Assembly (NCBI GenBank): GCA_964483725.1
Contig: CAZACQ010000013.1
Coordinates: forward strand, 1-30,562
DNA length: 30,562 nucleotides
Direction: 5' to 3'
Source of the DNA: CAZACQ01 sp964483725
Lineage (GTDB): Bacteria; Patescibacteriota; Gracilibacteria; Absconditabacterales; Absconditicoccaceae
Below the pieces are notes generated by a model. That model worked only from the letters and a program-made list of their open reading frames with translations. It was not told the origin of the DNA and did no database searches. The position numbers were made by a program, and so were the translations under genes. Below, one piece after another: positions 1 to 9,129 of the stretch; position 1 is the stretch's first letter; every line of letters starts with the position of its first letter.

Positions 1-94
1 AGAATATATCAGTTAAATCTATTGTCAAAACAGAAACCAACAAAATTGATGGTAGTAGAAATGACAAAGAATTTTTTAACAATTTTTTTATCAT
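1..94 (-). CDS. N-terminal fragment of a membrane or secreted protein
   Basis: The first 31 codons of a gene that runs off the left edge of the window. It starts MIKKLLKNSLSF and continues with a hydrophobic stretch (about residues 8-25), so it is a signal peptide or first membrane helix. It begins 8 bases after the stop of the FMN-binding-like lipoprotein on the same strand and is probably in one operon with it. No Shine-Dalgarno is visible. The function cannot be told from this fragment; a partner in flavin transfer or redox chemistry would fit the neighbour but is only a guess. Confidence 0.6.
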   Translation of the reverse strand, partial: MIKKLLKNSLSFLLPSILLVSVLTIDLTDIF

Positions 95-102
95 AGTTTA
101 AA

Positions 103-492
103 CTATATTTCTTCAGAAACAAATCTATTAAACTCTTCAGTTATCAAACTAGCTCTACTAACTGTGTCAACTTCCAATCCTTCAAGACTTTTTCATTCAA
201 GATTAGTAGAAACATAATCATGAAAACCTTCTTGACGTCAGCTTACTGCATCAATTTCTACAGTTTTGATTATTCAATCTTCATGATAAATTCTACCAGT
301 AAGAGGGTTTACACCTCCATCAGGATCTTCATAACTTGTATTTATTTCAATAATTTCAACATTTTCATCCATAGAAAGATCATCTTGAGTTTGATCTTGC
401 TCTATAGCTTCTTCATCTACTTCTACAGGCTGTGTACAACCAGCCAAAGCCAAAACTCAGATAAAAGGTATAATTCATAGTTTCTTATTCAT
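103..492 (-). CDS. lipoprotein with FMN-binding-like domain
   Basis: A 129-aa predicted lipoprotein. The N-terminus has a short basic start, a hydrophobic core and the lipobox LALAGC with Cys19 as the expected lipidated residue. After an acidic linker (about residues 23-50) comes a small domain ending in VDTVSRASLITEEFNRFV. This resembles the C-terminal signature of FMN_bind domains (VDAVSGATxTSxAF), where a Thr normally carries covalent FMN. Here the usual GAT is replaced by RAS, so flavinylation is uncertain. TGA is read as Gly at several codons (residues 6, 12 and others). There is no Shine-Dalgarno. It is probably an envelope electron-transfer or flavin protein; confidence in lipoprotein is high and in the domain name moderate. 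Confidence 0.65.
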
Positions 493-525
493 TAATTTTT
501 TTGATTAATATATAAATATGCATAC

Positions 526-553
526 ACTATAATTATATATTAAAATTTTGCAA
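526..553 (-). promoter_or_regulatory. putative sigma70-type promoter for lipoprotein gene
   Basis: On the minus strand TTGCAA, a 16-bp spacer and TATAGT lie about 35 bases upstream of the lipoprotein start. The match is moderate, but the 16-bp spacing recurs at most promoters in this window. Confidence 0.4.
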
Positions 554-575
554 TAAGAACTATAATCTATGCTAT

Positions 576-603
576 TTGAAATTAGATAAAAAATATATAT
601 TAT
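576..603 (+). promoter_or_regulatory. putative promoter for pgl-xthA
   Basis: TTGAAA, a 16-bp spacer and TATTAT, ending about 30 bases before the pgl start. The surrounding DNA is extremely AT-rich, so chance matches are possible. Confidence 0.35.
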
Positions 604-633
604 AATTTTAAATTTACATACTAGAAAACAAAA

Positions 634-1323
634 ATGAAAATTATAGATAAAAATATTTCAAATCTACAAGAAAGTTTTTGGGATAAATTTAGCTCATATT
701 TAGATGATTTATCAGAAAAAGATAAAATTTATATCTGACTTAGTTGATGAAGCTCATTGAATAGTTTTTATGAAAAAATAGCCAAAGACTTTCATAGTAT
801 ATCAAATAATATAAGAGAGAAAATATGTTTTCTTTTTCTAGATGAAAGAATAGTTCCTCTGGATAATGAAGATAGCAACTACTACCAAGTAAATAAAACA
901 TTTCTTGAAAAATTAAAAAAAGAAAACTTAATAAGTGAAGATCAAATAATTAAAATAGATTACAATAGTGAAGATATAGCAAAAGATTATTCTCAAAAGG
1001 TTTGAAAAATTGATATTGCATTATTTTGAGCTTGACCTGATGCACATATTGCCTCTTTGTTTCCAAATCATGAACTACTTGATTCAAATAAAACAAGTTA
1101 CTTACAAATAAATAACAGTCCCAAGCCGCCATCCAAAAGAATTACTATATCTCCTGAAATGATAAAAAATATAGATTTTGCATTTTTATTCTTTATCTGA
1201 GAATCCAAAAAAGATGCATTTGATAAATTCTTAGATGAAAACCTAACTTACAAAGATTGTCCAGCTAAACTCTTGAAAAATGCAAATAAATCCTTAATTT
1301 TTTCTGATATTGAAAACTTTTAA
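634..1323 (+). CDS. pgl: 6-phosphogluconolactonase
   Basis: This 229-aa protein belongs to the NagB/SugarP-isomerase-like fold. It should hydrolyse 6-phosphoglucono-delta-lactone to 6-phosphogluconate in the oxidative pentose phosphate pathway. Visible family motifs are IGLSGGSS near residues 34-41 (phosphate loop), FLFLDERIVP (the conserved DER) and GAGPDAHIASLFP (family G-G-PDGHxASLFP). All seven glycines I count are encoded by TGA; with TGA as stop the gene would break into short pieces. It has no Shine-Dalgarno and is followed 16 bases later by xthA on the same strand. The length is typical of bacterial Pgl. The alternative, glucosamine-6-phosphate deaminase, is less likely because of the DERxVP and PDxHxASLFP motifs. 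Confidence 0.88.
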
Positions 1324-1339
1324 TACTTAATATTATATT

Positions 1340-2122
1340 ATGAAAATAGCTTCATGGAATGTGAATTGAATTAGAGCAGTTTTAAAAAAATGACTTTTGG
1401 AGTGGATAAATGAAAATGATTTTGATATATTTTGCTTACAAGAAACAAAAGCTTTTGAAAGTCAAATCCCAAAAGAACTAAGAATTATCTTTGATAGATA
1501 TAGTTATATTTGGCATAATGGTACAAGACCAGGTTATTCTGGAGTTGCTACTTTTTTTAAAAAAGAACCTATAAACTCAACAAATGAGCTATATTTTGAT
1601 GATATGTTCAAAGAGGACTGAAGAGTTATACAAACAGAATATGATGAATTTGTGCTTTTGAATATTTATTTTCCAAATGGAGGTACAAAAGCAAATTGAG
1701 AAGAAATGCTTTCTCACAAGCTAAATTTTTATAAAGCACTAATCAAACATCTAGATGAGATAGTAAATTCTGGTAAGGAAGTTATCGTAGCTTGAGATTT
1801 CAATATAGCACATACAGAAATAGATATTGCCAGGCCAAAACAAAATAAAAATTCTATTTGATTTTTGCCTGAAGAAAGAGAACATTTGGATATACTTCAA
1901 GAGAATTGATATATTGATGCCTTTAGATATATGCATCCAGAAACTATTGATAAGTATACTTGGTGGTCATATAGAGCATGAGCTAGACCTAGGAATGTAG
2001 GATGGAGAATAGATTATTTCTTTGTATCAAAATGATTATTGTCAAAAATTAAAGATGTTTATCATCAAGATCAGGTAATGTGATCTGACCACTGTCCTTT
2101 GGTTTTAGAATTAGATTTATAA
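1340..2122 (+). CDS. xthA: exodeoxyribonuclease III
   Basis: A 260-aa exonuclease/endonuclease/phosphatase-fold protein, the apurinic/apyrimidinic endonuclease and 3'-5' exonuclease of base-excision repair. The motifs are in order: MKIASWNVNGIRA at the N-terminus, LQETKA (metal-binding Glu), NIYFPNGG, AGDFNIAHTEID (catalytic Asp/Asn), WWSYRAGARPRNVGWRIDYF and a C-terminal GSDHCPLVLEL with the catalytic His. The length matches the family. Internal Gly codons are a mixture of TGA and GGN. The stop codon overlaps the stop of rimO on the other strand through a shared TTATAA hexamer. It probably shares the pgl transcript. Confidence 0.95.
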
Positions 2123-3496
2123 ATTATATAATATTTTAGTTCCCAATTGAACTTCTCAAGTATCATTATATACTCAAGTTATATTTTCTATAGAAATTTC
2201 ATCATATGGATCAATTTCTGGAGCATGCAATGCATCTCTAACCAAAAATTGCATATCTCAATCTAATTCATAAATATCATGAACAAATCATACATGTTCT
2301 TTTCATTTTCTATTTTCATTTTTATTATCTATAGAATCATTAACTATAGATTTTAGTATATTAAACCTCTCATTCATAACTTCATCTGAGATTTTTCAAT
2401 CAAGTTTACTACTTCAAGCAAGTGGCTCATCATGATATTGAAAAATAGCTATATTATCAAAATATCACTTTGATGCAAATTCGCACAATTCTTTGAAATC
2501 TTCTTCAGTTTCTCAAGGAAATCATACTATAAAATTAGTTCTTACAAATTTTGTAGGAAAACTTTCTTTTATAAATTCTAAAAACTTATATATATAGTCT
2601 TGATCATAAAACCTTCACATTCTTTTTAGAACATTTGAAGATATATGTTGCAAAGGAATATCAAAATAAGGAACAAATTTTTCAAATGATGATAGTTTTT
2701 CTAAATGTTTCAAACTTACAATATCTGGGTACAAATATAAAAGTCTATACATAAAATCATAAGGTAAATTTTCAAGTTCTTCTAACAAATCAAAAAGTGC
2801 AGGTTTTTTATACAAATCTATTCAGTATCTAGTTGTATCTTGAGATGTTAAGATTATCTCTTGTGCTCAAAGTTTTAGCATATCTTCAGTTTGAGAAACT
2901 AGCTTTTTTATATCTATTGATTTTTGTTTACCCCTAATTTTAGGTATAATACAAAAAGAACAAGTATTATTACATCATTCAGCTATTTTCAGATATTCAA
3001 AAGAATAGTCAATATTAGTAAATGCTCTTTGAGAGGATTTTCAAAAATATTCAAAATCTCAAAATTTTATACTATCATAACCATTTATAATATCTCAAAT
3101 TGATAAATTTTCTAAATCTGGCCAAGATACTTGAAATACATTTGGATCTTTAATAATTTCATTAAATTCTTTAAGTTCTTCTTCATCTCACAACTCACTT
3201 TCTCAAAGTTTAGAATCTTTAAAATACTTAAGTGCACATCATGTAACATAAACCTTTTTATTTTTTGAAATTAATTTTTTTATCTTATCTATCATCTCAT
3301 TTCTTCAAGATGACAAAAATCAGCAAGTATTCAAAAATACAAACTCTACATCTTTTTCATATGGATTTGGAGAATAGTTAACACTATAATTTTCATTTTG
3401 TCTTCAATAAGACAAAAACTTTCAAATTATAAACTGACTATCTACCAAATTCTTAGTACAGCCCAAGTTGACTAGTGAAAAATTAAAATTATACAT
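2117..3496 (-). CDS. rimO: ribosomal protein S12 methylthiotransferase RimO-like
   Basis: A 459-aa radical SAM methylthiotransferase of the MiaB/RimO family. The N-terminal UPF0004 domain begins VNLGCTKNLVDSQ, with cluster cysteines at about C13, C58 and C87. The radical SAM cluster motif GCNNTCSFC is C175-x3-C179-x2-C182. A QDTTRYG motif follows at about residue 217, which is more typical of RimO than of the tRNA enzyme MiaB. The C-terminal about 65 residues fit a TRAM domain, as used for substrate binding. RimO would add a methylthio group to the conserved Asp of ribosomal protein S12. It is convergent with xthA, sharing 6 bp. There is no Shine-Dalgarno. MiaB is the main alternative. Confidence 0.85.
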
Positions 3497-3569
3497 AAAA
3501 AAATATTAAGACCTAAAATCAAGCAATTTATAATGATTTTAGATAAGATATCAATTTAATCTAATTTTC

Positions 3570-3597
3570 TTGAAATATCTTTAATAATTATTAATAT
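3570..3597 (+). promoter_or_regulatory. putative promoter for VanW-like/glycosylase operon
   Basis: TTGAAA, a 16-bp spacer and TAATAT end 28 bases before the VanW-like start. The rest of the gap between 3497 and 3625 shows nothing else I recognise. Confidence 0.45.
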
Positions 3598-3625
3598 ACA
3601 ATCATTTAACAAAAACCAGAAATAT

Positions 3626-4654
3626 ATGAACAAAATAGTTTTTTCAATAAACATAATTTTACTATCAACAATTGCTACTTTTTGATATTTTTTAATTTGA
3701 AAATTTGAGACAACAGAAGGTAAACAAGAAGTTTTTTATGAAGACGAAAATAAAGCTAAAAAATGTTCTAAAAAAATTATTATTAATGATGACTTAAGCA
3801 TAGATATCAACACACATAGAGCAAAAAGTTTATATAAATCTATCTTGGAAAACAAAAAATATATAAATTTACATTTGGATAAATTATGGAATAAATATAC
3901 TAAAGAAATATGAAAAAATTATATAAACAAAACTTCATGTGAAAATCTAAAAAGTGAAAATCCATTTATCAAAAAAACTATTACCTGATACAACAAAACT
4001 GATCTAAAAAAATTTATTTGATGTAAAACTTATTCAGATAAAGAAAGACAAATAGATTCACTTATAAATACCAGCTATGAAGAGTATAGAGAAGTAAATA
4101 TATGATGATGACTTTCTACATTGGAAAACAAAGTTTGGAATAAATGAGAAGAAATCAGCATATATGATTACATCAAACAATTTAGATGATACATAGAATG
4201 AAGAGCAACTGTTTGATGAGAAGAAGTGCGGATATGATGGGGTTGAATATGTTGAGTAAGTACTGCTGCATATCAAGTTTTCGCTGAATCTGTAGATTTA
4301 GATATTTTAGAAAGACATAACCATAGTATATTGAGTATAGATGCATTTGGTAAACCTGGTTTTGATTCTAGTATATTTTGAGACTGAGAAAATGCAGAAC
4401 TTGACCTAAAAGCTAAAAACAATCATTGAAAAATATTTATTGATACAATTTCTGAAGCTAATAAAGATAACGATTCTTATAAGTATTGAATGAAATTATA
4501 CTCATGGAAACCTTTTAGAAAATATGATATAAGCTTCTCTGAAGAATATGAAAATTGATACAGAACTTGTGTAGATAAAATATTAAGTTTTGAAGGTGAA
4601 GAAAAAAGAATAGATAGTTGCTATGTACAAATAAAAGACAAATATGAATCTTAG
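3626..4654 (+). CDS. VanW-like family protein
   Basis: A 342-aa protein with one N-terminal membrane helix (about residues 4-24) and a presumably extracytoplasmic body. Residues about 180-275 carry the VanW signature: GGGLSTLENKVW, then IGWGGICGVSTAAYQVF, then LERHNHS and a FGDGENAELDLKAKN strand region (family GGGICQVSTTLYNAA, ERHPHS, DLRFRN). The VanW family is linked to cell-wall or envelope functions but has no established reaction. Codon 202, just before IGWGG, is CGG, one of only two in-frame CGG codons in the intact genes here; it may be read as Trp rather than Arg. The gene overlaps the glycosylase gene by 11 bases. Confidence 0.8.
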
Positions 4655-5183
4655 TATATTTCAAAACTACTATAATAACGATTTTTTAGCAAAAAATATA
4701 CTAGGTAAAAAACTTTCCAAATGAGATTTGGAATGAATTATTAATGAAATTGAAATTTATAAATGAGCAGATGACCCTGCATCACATGCTTTCAAATGAG
4801 AAACAAATAGAAATTGGCCAATGTTTGAAACTTGATGACATATATATGTTTATATGATTTATGGAATGTATTTTTGCTTAAATATAAGCATAGGAGAAAA
4901 ATGAAAAGCCTGAGCCATTTTGATAAGATGAATTAACCCAACTTGATGAATAGAAAAGATGAAAAAATATAGAAAAACAGAAAATGAAAAAAATTTAACA
5001 AACTGACCAGGCAAGCTTTGCCAAGCTTTTTGAATAGATAAATCTTATAATTGATTGCTTTTAAGCAACTCAGACTTAGAAATTAGTGAATGAATAAATA
5101 ATTTTCAAGTAGAAAAAACTTCTAGAGTTGGAATCAAGACTTGAACTAACAAAAAGTGGAGATACTTAATAAAAAATTTATAA
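4644..5183 (+). CDS. 3-methyladenine DNA glycosylase (AAG/MPG family)
   Basis: A 179-aa protein of the alkyladenine DNA glycosylase family, which removes alkylated purines to start base-excision repair. Family motifs visible are LAKNILGKKL near the N-terminus, EIEIYKGADDPASHA (catalytic Glu in the IxExEAYxGPxDPASHA motif), the NRNWPMFETGGHIYVYMIYGMYFCLNI region, RGINPTGG and NGPGKLCQAFGID. The length is usual for the bacterial members. The start ATG lies inside the last codons of the VanW-like gene in another frame, implying translational coupling. The C-terminus overlaps the stop of the receiver-domain gene by a shared TTATAA. An AP endonuclease (xthA) lies nearby and would act next in repair. 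Confidence 0.93.
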
Positions 5184-5513
5184 AATATTTTTCATAAGCT
5201 CGTTTAACTCATAATTATTTTTTCAATTTATTTTTTGTATTCAAAAATCAGCTCATTCCTTAATTAATTTTTCATTACAAGATTGAACAGAAGAAAATCA
5301 TATTATTATATTTGCATCCATTATTCAGATAACATCTTTTCAAGTTAATCAGTCTTTATCAAGATAATAATCCAAAAAAAGTATATCAAATGACTTATTA
5401 ACAGCATCTTTATAGCTAGAATAGTATAAAAAATCATAATCAAATGATTTTGGTATAGAGTTTTTTATTTGTTCTATTCAATAATCTTTATCATCAACCA
5501 AGGCAATTTTCAT
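5178..5513 (-). CDS. stand-alone response-regulator receiver domain protein
   Basis: A 111-aa single-domain protein with the CheY-like receiver pattern: acidic pair DD at residues 7-8, LFLDYYLD with Asp48 as the likely phosphoacceptor, a switch Ser at 74-75 (GFSS) and a conserved-position Lys94 (IQK). There is no output domain and no histidine kinase in the window. Gly is encoded by TGA throughout the readable part. Such proteins normally receive phosphate from a kinase and bind a partner. The sequence is divergent, so the fold is inferred from motif spacing. No Shine-Dalgarno is visible. Confidence 0.7.
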
Positions 5514-5597
5514 ATTTTATTTTTATTTTATATAAATGTAATTCATATTATACAAAGTAAAAAAAGCTTTTCAAGCCAATTTAAGCTAAATTTTTAG

Positions 5598-5625
5598 TTG
5601 ATTTTTTATCTTTTTTAAATATAAA
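5598..5625 (+). promoter_or_regulatory. promoter of Cys-rich small protein A
   Basis: TTGATT, a 16-bp spacer and TATAAA, 31 bases before the ATG. It is followed by a clear CTAGGAG Shine-Dalgarno 6-7 bases before the start. Confidence 0.6.
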
Positions 5626-5656
5626 ACAATCCCAAAATGAAACCTAGGAGCACAAA

Positions 5657-5887
5657 ATGGAAGCAAATTGCATTGCAGAGGTTGATACATGTAATCAGTG
5701 TCCATTCGTACAAACAGGTGAAGAATTATCTTCTTTCAGAATTATAGTTCCTGCACCAAGATTTAATTGCAAAAATGGAGGAAGTATTATACAAGACACT
5801 CAAAATGGAATTGGGATTTCTTGGAAAGGTAAGCTTCATCTTGTTAAGCCTGAAAGTCTTGACACATTAAAGGACATTAAAATTTAA
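5657..5887 (+). CDS. Cys-rich small protein A (paralogue of 7330-7593)
   Basis: A 76-aa protein of unknown function. It has four cysteines, C5, C12, C15 and C38, with the core TCNQCPF. The protein at 7330-7593 has cysteines at the same four positions plus Q14 and F17, and a matching C-terminal part (here SWKG then KPES; there T-CGG codon-NG then KDES). The two are therefore a family. Unlike the neighbours, the gene has a strong Shine-Dalgarno, its own promoter and terminator, and only GGN glycine codons. The cysteines suggest metal binding or a substrate peptide for a modifying enzyme. A CooC-like ATPase and a radical SAM enzyme lie close by. It is a real gene; the role is unknown. Confidence 0.75.
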   Translation: MEANCIAEVDTCNQCPFVQTGEELSSFRIIVPAPRFNCKNGGSIIQDTQNGIGISWKGKLHLVKPESLDTLKDIKI

Positions 5888-5899
5888 CAATAAGAAACC

Positions 5900-5936
5900 A
5901 ACCCTTAGCAAGAATTTTTTGCTAAGGGTTATTTTT
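5900..5936 (+). terminator. rho-independent terminator after Cys-rich protein A
   Basis: A 12-bp perfect stem, AACCCTTAGCAA paired with TTGCTAAGGGTT, around a 7-base loop, followed by ATTTTT. The minus-strand InsA-like gene ends inside the right arm, so its stop TAG is part of the hairpin. Confidence 0.8.
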
Positions 5937-6209
5937 ACATTTTTTACACTTTTCTTTGTGCTTTTTGGCCCAATTTACTAATGAAAAAGTAGAAACATTA
6001 AACTTTTGAGCCAATTTTCTAGCTGAAATTTTTTTGTGACAGTAAAAATCAATTAATTTTTCTTTGAATTCTGGAGTATAAGTTCATCTAACTCATCATT
6101 GAGTATAAGTTTTGTTACAAGAAAAACATCTATATCTTTGTCATCAAGACTTTAGTTTTCAGTTTTTGTTAAGTTTGTTTCAACAATTGAAGCAATTTAT
6201 TAAGTTCAT
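5922..6209 (-). CDS. InsA-like zinc-ribbon/HTH protein
   Basis: A 95-aa protein resembling the DNA-binding part of IS1-type transposases (InsA). Residues 6-31 form a zinc ribbon, CFNCGNKL then QRYRCFSCNKTYT (two CxxC pairs). Residues about 47-85 read as a helix-turn-helix of the transposase type (YTPEFKEKLIDFYC then ISARKLAQKFNVSTFSLVNWAKK). A last CKKC lies near the C-terminus. TGA is used for Gly at seven codons. There is no catalytic DDE domain and I see no terminal inverted repeats, so it is either a remnant or a domesticated DNA-binding protein. It is divergent from the CooC-like gene. Confidence 0.7.
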
Positions 6210-6277
6210 AATAAATATTTTAAAATAAACAATTGTATATTAAGTTTTTATTTCATAATTTCAATAAAAAAATTGTA

Positions 6278-6305
6278 TTGATTTTGTGTAATATTTATAT
6301 ATATT
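6278..6305 (+). promoter_or_regulatory. putative promoter for CooC-like ATPase
   Basis: TTGATT, a 16-bp spacer and TATATT, ending 27 bases before the ATG. The remaining 6210-6277 interval has no other recognisable element. Confidence 0.45.
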
Positions 6306-6332
6306 ATTTTTTTTAAATTGTTAGTATGATAA

Positions 6333-7274
6333 ATGAAAATAGCTTTTGTATGAAAATGATGAAGCGGTAAAAGTACTATATCAAGTTTGTTTACAAAACA
6401 CTTGCTTGAAAAAAATATAGATCTTATATGAATAGATGCAGATATAAATTTAAATTTTTTCTGAGAAATATGAATAAATCTTGATAAAAATAAGGCATTA
6501 TCTAATGATGACAATAAAAAACTAATTTTAGAATACTTAAAATGAGACAATAAACTTATAGAAAATATATGAAAATTTTTCAAAACAACACCTCCTTGAA
6601 AGGGCTCAAGACTTTTTACTATAAAATGAAATGAAATTTTAGAAAATATATCAGAAAAATATAAATCATGATATTTTATGTTTGTAGGAAGTTATGGAAC
6701 TGAATGACTTTGAAATGCATGCTTTCATAAATATTTATCAGTACTACAAAATATACTAACTCATACAAAACTTGAAAATGATGAATTAATGATAGTTGAT
6801 ATGGTAGCAGGTACAGATAGTTTTGGAAGTAGTTTGTATGCACTTTTTGATCTAATATTTTTGGTGGTAGAAGCAAGCCCAGAATCTATATCAGTGGCAA
6901 ATGATTTTATATCTTTAGCAGATTATGCTTGAGTAAGAGATAAAGTAAGAATAATAGCAAATAAAGTAGAAGATGAAGAAGATTTAAGCTACATAAAAGA
7001 CAATCTAAACTTAGAAATATTTGAAAGCTTTGAATATTCAAAAGATCTTAAAAAATCTCGTCAAAAAGGAAATCCAATTTCTCTAGAAAATTTTAATAAA
7101 ATTGACTTAAACAAGCTAGAAAACATGCATAAACTAAAAGATAAAATAGAAATTGATGAAAATAAAAAACTCAAAATAATACATAAATTACATGAGGAAT
7201 TTTGTGAACAAGAATGGATACAAAATTTATTTTGAGATATGAAGTGACAAATAGATAAAAATTTTAAATTATAA
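6333..7274 (+). CDS. CooC/ParA-type P-loop ATPase
   Basis: A 313-aa SIMIBI-class ATPase. The N-terminus carries the deviant Walker A FVGKGGSGKST (signature Lys8) typical of CooC, NifH, ArsA and ParA. An IGIDAD motif follows near residue 34. The Walker B-like region IVDMVAGTDSFG and the following LFDLIFLVVEASPESI match CooC proteins, which insert or deliver metal into carbon monoxide dehydrogenase-type enzymes. The C-terminal about 80 residues are charged and helical and are not typical. No CO dehydrogenase or hydrogenase is in the window, so the client is unknown. Many TGA-Gly codons (V-TGA-K-TGA-TGA-S in the P-loop) prove the code. It is flanked on both sides by the Cys-rich paralogues, which could be partners. 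Confidence 0.8.
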
Positions 7275-7276
7275 AA

Positions 7277-7312
7277 AAGAAGTCCGTGCTGAAATTCAGT
7301 ACGGACTTTTTA
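7277..7312. terminator. bidirectional terminator between CooC-like gene and Cys-rich protein B
   Basis: A 13-bp stem, AGTCCGTGCTGAA against TTCAGTACGGACT with one mismatch, with an A-run before and a T-run after. It can serve both convergent genes. Confidence 0.85.
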
Positions 7313-7329
7313 TAATTCATGCTACAGGT

Positions 7330-7593
7330 TTATAGACCCATAGCCAACTTCAACTGGTTTTCATTTCCTTGACTTGCCAGCCATGAAACACTCTCATCCT
7401 TGAGAGGGAAGAAGCCATTCCGTGTAAGAAGGCCGGTTTTTTCTTTAGAAGAAACGATTTGCGAATTTTCATCATGAACGCAGCCATACTGTTCCATGAC
7501 AAGCTCGAAATCACCCTGCTGAATGCTTTCAGCTTCATTACTGAAAACACATTGTGAGCAACAAGGTGGGCAACCACCACATGGTGCAGTCAT
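7330..7593 (-). CDS. Cys-rich small protein B (paralogue of 5657-5887)
   Basis: An 87-aa protein, very Cys-rich at its N-terminus (CGGCPPCCSQCVF: C5, C8, C11, C12, C15) plus C38. C5, C12, Q14, C15, F17 and C38 coincide in number with protein A. Codon 58 is CGG; with CGG as Trp the stretch T-W-N-G lines up with S-W-K-G of protein A. It has a strong TAGGAGGTG Shine-Dalgarno, its own promoter and a higher GC content than its neighbours. All Gly codons are GGN. Its start is divergent from the radical SAM gene 160 bases away. It could be a metal-binding chaperone or a modified peptide substrate; neither is shown. The family is unknown to me. Confidence 0.78.
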   Translation of the reverse strand: MTAPCGGCPPCCSQCVFSNEAESIQQGDFELVMEQYGCVHDENSQIVSSKEKTGLLTRNGFFPLKDESVSWLASQGNENQLKLAMGL

Positions 7594-7650
7594 AAGACAC
7601 CTCCTAGTTTTAGGTAAACAAATTTGCTTTTCCTTTTGAAAAGCATACCT

Positions 7651-7678
7651 AATATAAATATTTTTTACACAAAATCAA
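7651..7678 (-). promoter_or_regulatory. promoter of Cys-rich protein B
   Basis: On the minus strand TTGATT, a 16-bp spacer and TATATT, about 58 bases upstream of the ATG. The leader contains an imperfect palindrome TGCTTTTC/GAAAAGCA-like at 7628-7644 (GCTTTTCCTTTTGAAAAGC) that could form a hairpin in the 5' UTR. Confidence 0.55.
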
Positions 7679-7753
7679 CACGTTTTATAATTAATTTGAA
7701 AAGTTTAAATTTTTGAATATAATAAGCCAAACTTTAAATAAATAATCAAACAA

Positions 7754-9109
7754 ATGTCAGTTCTTCAAATAACCAAACTATGCACACTAAAATGTACTTA
7801 CTGCTTTGATAAAGTTCATCAAAACGAGGCAAAGATCAACAGAGATTGATTTTTTATGAAAGACGAAGACTTCTACAAATATCTTAGTAGGATGAATCAA
7901 TTTTTCCAAAACAAAAAAGAAGACAAAAGCATTTGTCTAAGTGGTTGAGAACCTACATTGCATCCTAGTTTCAAAAAATTTGTAAGAAGTGCTACCAACG
8001 ATAATTTCAAAATATACCTTTTATCAAACTTGTCTTTTGATAAAGATACTAGAAAATTCCTAAAACATTATTTTGATAACGGCTATCTTAGTTGCATGAC
8101 AAATATCAATAGCCCTGACGATAGACAATATTCTTGAATGAACGATAAGCTTTGGGAAAATACTATTCAAAATCTAGAAGAACTCCAAAACCCAAATATT
8201 AGATTTTCTTTTAATATTTTTGATCCTGAGATAAGCTATGATTTCATATATGATTTGGTAGAAAGATTCCCACATATGGATGATATGATAAGAATATGAA
8301 TAGAAAACACTATATTGCCAGAACTTAGAAATAGAAAAACTTATGTATTTCACAAAGACTTATGGCCAAAATATCAAAAACTGGGGAAAGTAATAGATGA
8401 GATAGTTGCCAAACTACATAGTATGTGAAAAAAAATATATTTTGATTGTGGTGCTGGTTGGTGCATTTTTGATCCAAAAACAATTTCAAGTATAAGAGAA
8501 AATGGTGGAATAATACATGGTTGTAGTCTGCCAAACGATGAAGTACAAACAAAATGACAATATAGCACTTGCTATGCTTTGTATAATTATTGAAATGAAC
8601 AATGAGAATATAATATCCAGAAAAACACTATGAAACAACTTAGATGGATAAGTATACTACAAACAGAGTTTTTCAAAAATCATTATCTATTACTTCCCAA
8701 ATGTACAAACTGCCCAATGCTTGAGCAATGATGTCCTAGATTTTGTGTAAGTAACAATATTAACTACTGGGAAACAGTTTTTGATTGAGAAGAAAAGCAC
8801 AGCAAAGAATTTTTAGCAGATATTGATTATCAAAAACTATCACAAGACCAAAAAAACTATGCCTATATTGAATATTTACTATCAAAACAAAGATTTGATG
8901 AGGCAAGAGAGTTTATGCAAAAAAATCAAGATTTATTAAGCACCAAAGACAGGTATTGATTGTATGATATTTTGATAGAATTCTTTATTGATTTGGATAA
9001 GAAGAAATCCTTGGATAGGTTTTATAGTTTTGTAGAATGAAAAAACTTTGACAACAAGAACTTGGATTTGGCAAAGTTGGTTGAATTAGTAGTTAAGAAT
9101 AATAAATAA
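7754..9109 (+). CDS. radical SAM protein with SPASM-like C-terminal cysteines
   Basis: A 451-aa radical SAM enzyme. The cluster motif KLCTLKCTYCF gives C10-x3-C14-x2-C17 close to the N-terminus, followed by LSGGEPTLHP (the GGEP SAM-binding motif). Around residues 315-335 there is CTNCPMLEQGCPRFC, a Cys pattern like the auxiliary-cluster SPASM or twitch domains of peptide-modifying enzymes. The last about 110 residues are helical and possibly TPR-like (YIEYLLSKQRFDEAREFM). TGA-Gly codons are frequent. No Shine-Dalgarno is visible. The small Cys-rich gene B next door makes a maturase-substrate pair conceivable, but sulfatase-maturase-like or other roles cannot be excluded. I see no direct evidence for its substrate. 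Confidence 0.82.
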
Positions 9110-9129
9110 TAATTTAGGGGAAGGGAAAT

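Noticed and set aside
220..480. 86-codon plus-strand frame
   Set aside because: Shadow of the minus-strand lipoprotein, which has a lipobox and a recognisable domain.
634..1323. Interrupted genes as frameshifted pseudogenes
   Set aside because: All interruptions are TGA at glycine positions of conserved motifs across dozens of genes; this is a code change, not decay.
6248..6583. 111-codon open frame on the minus strand
   Set aside because: Antisense to the CooC-like ATPase N-terminus and its promoter; no motif or ribosome site.
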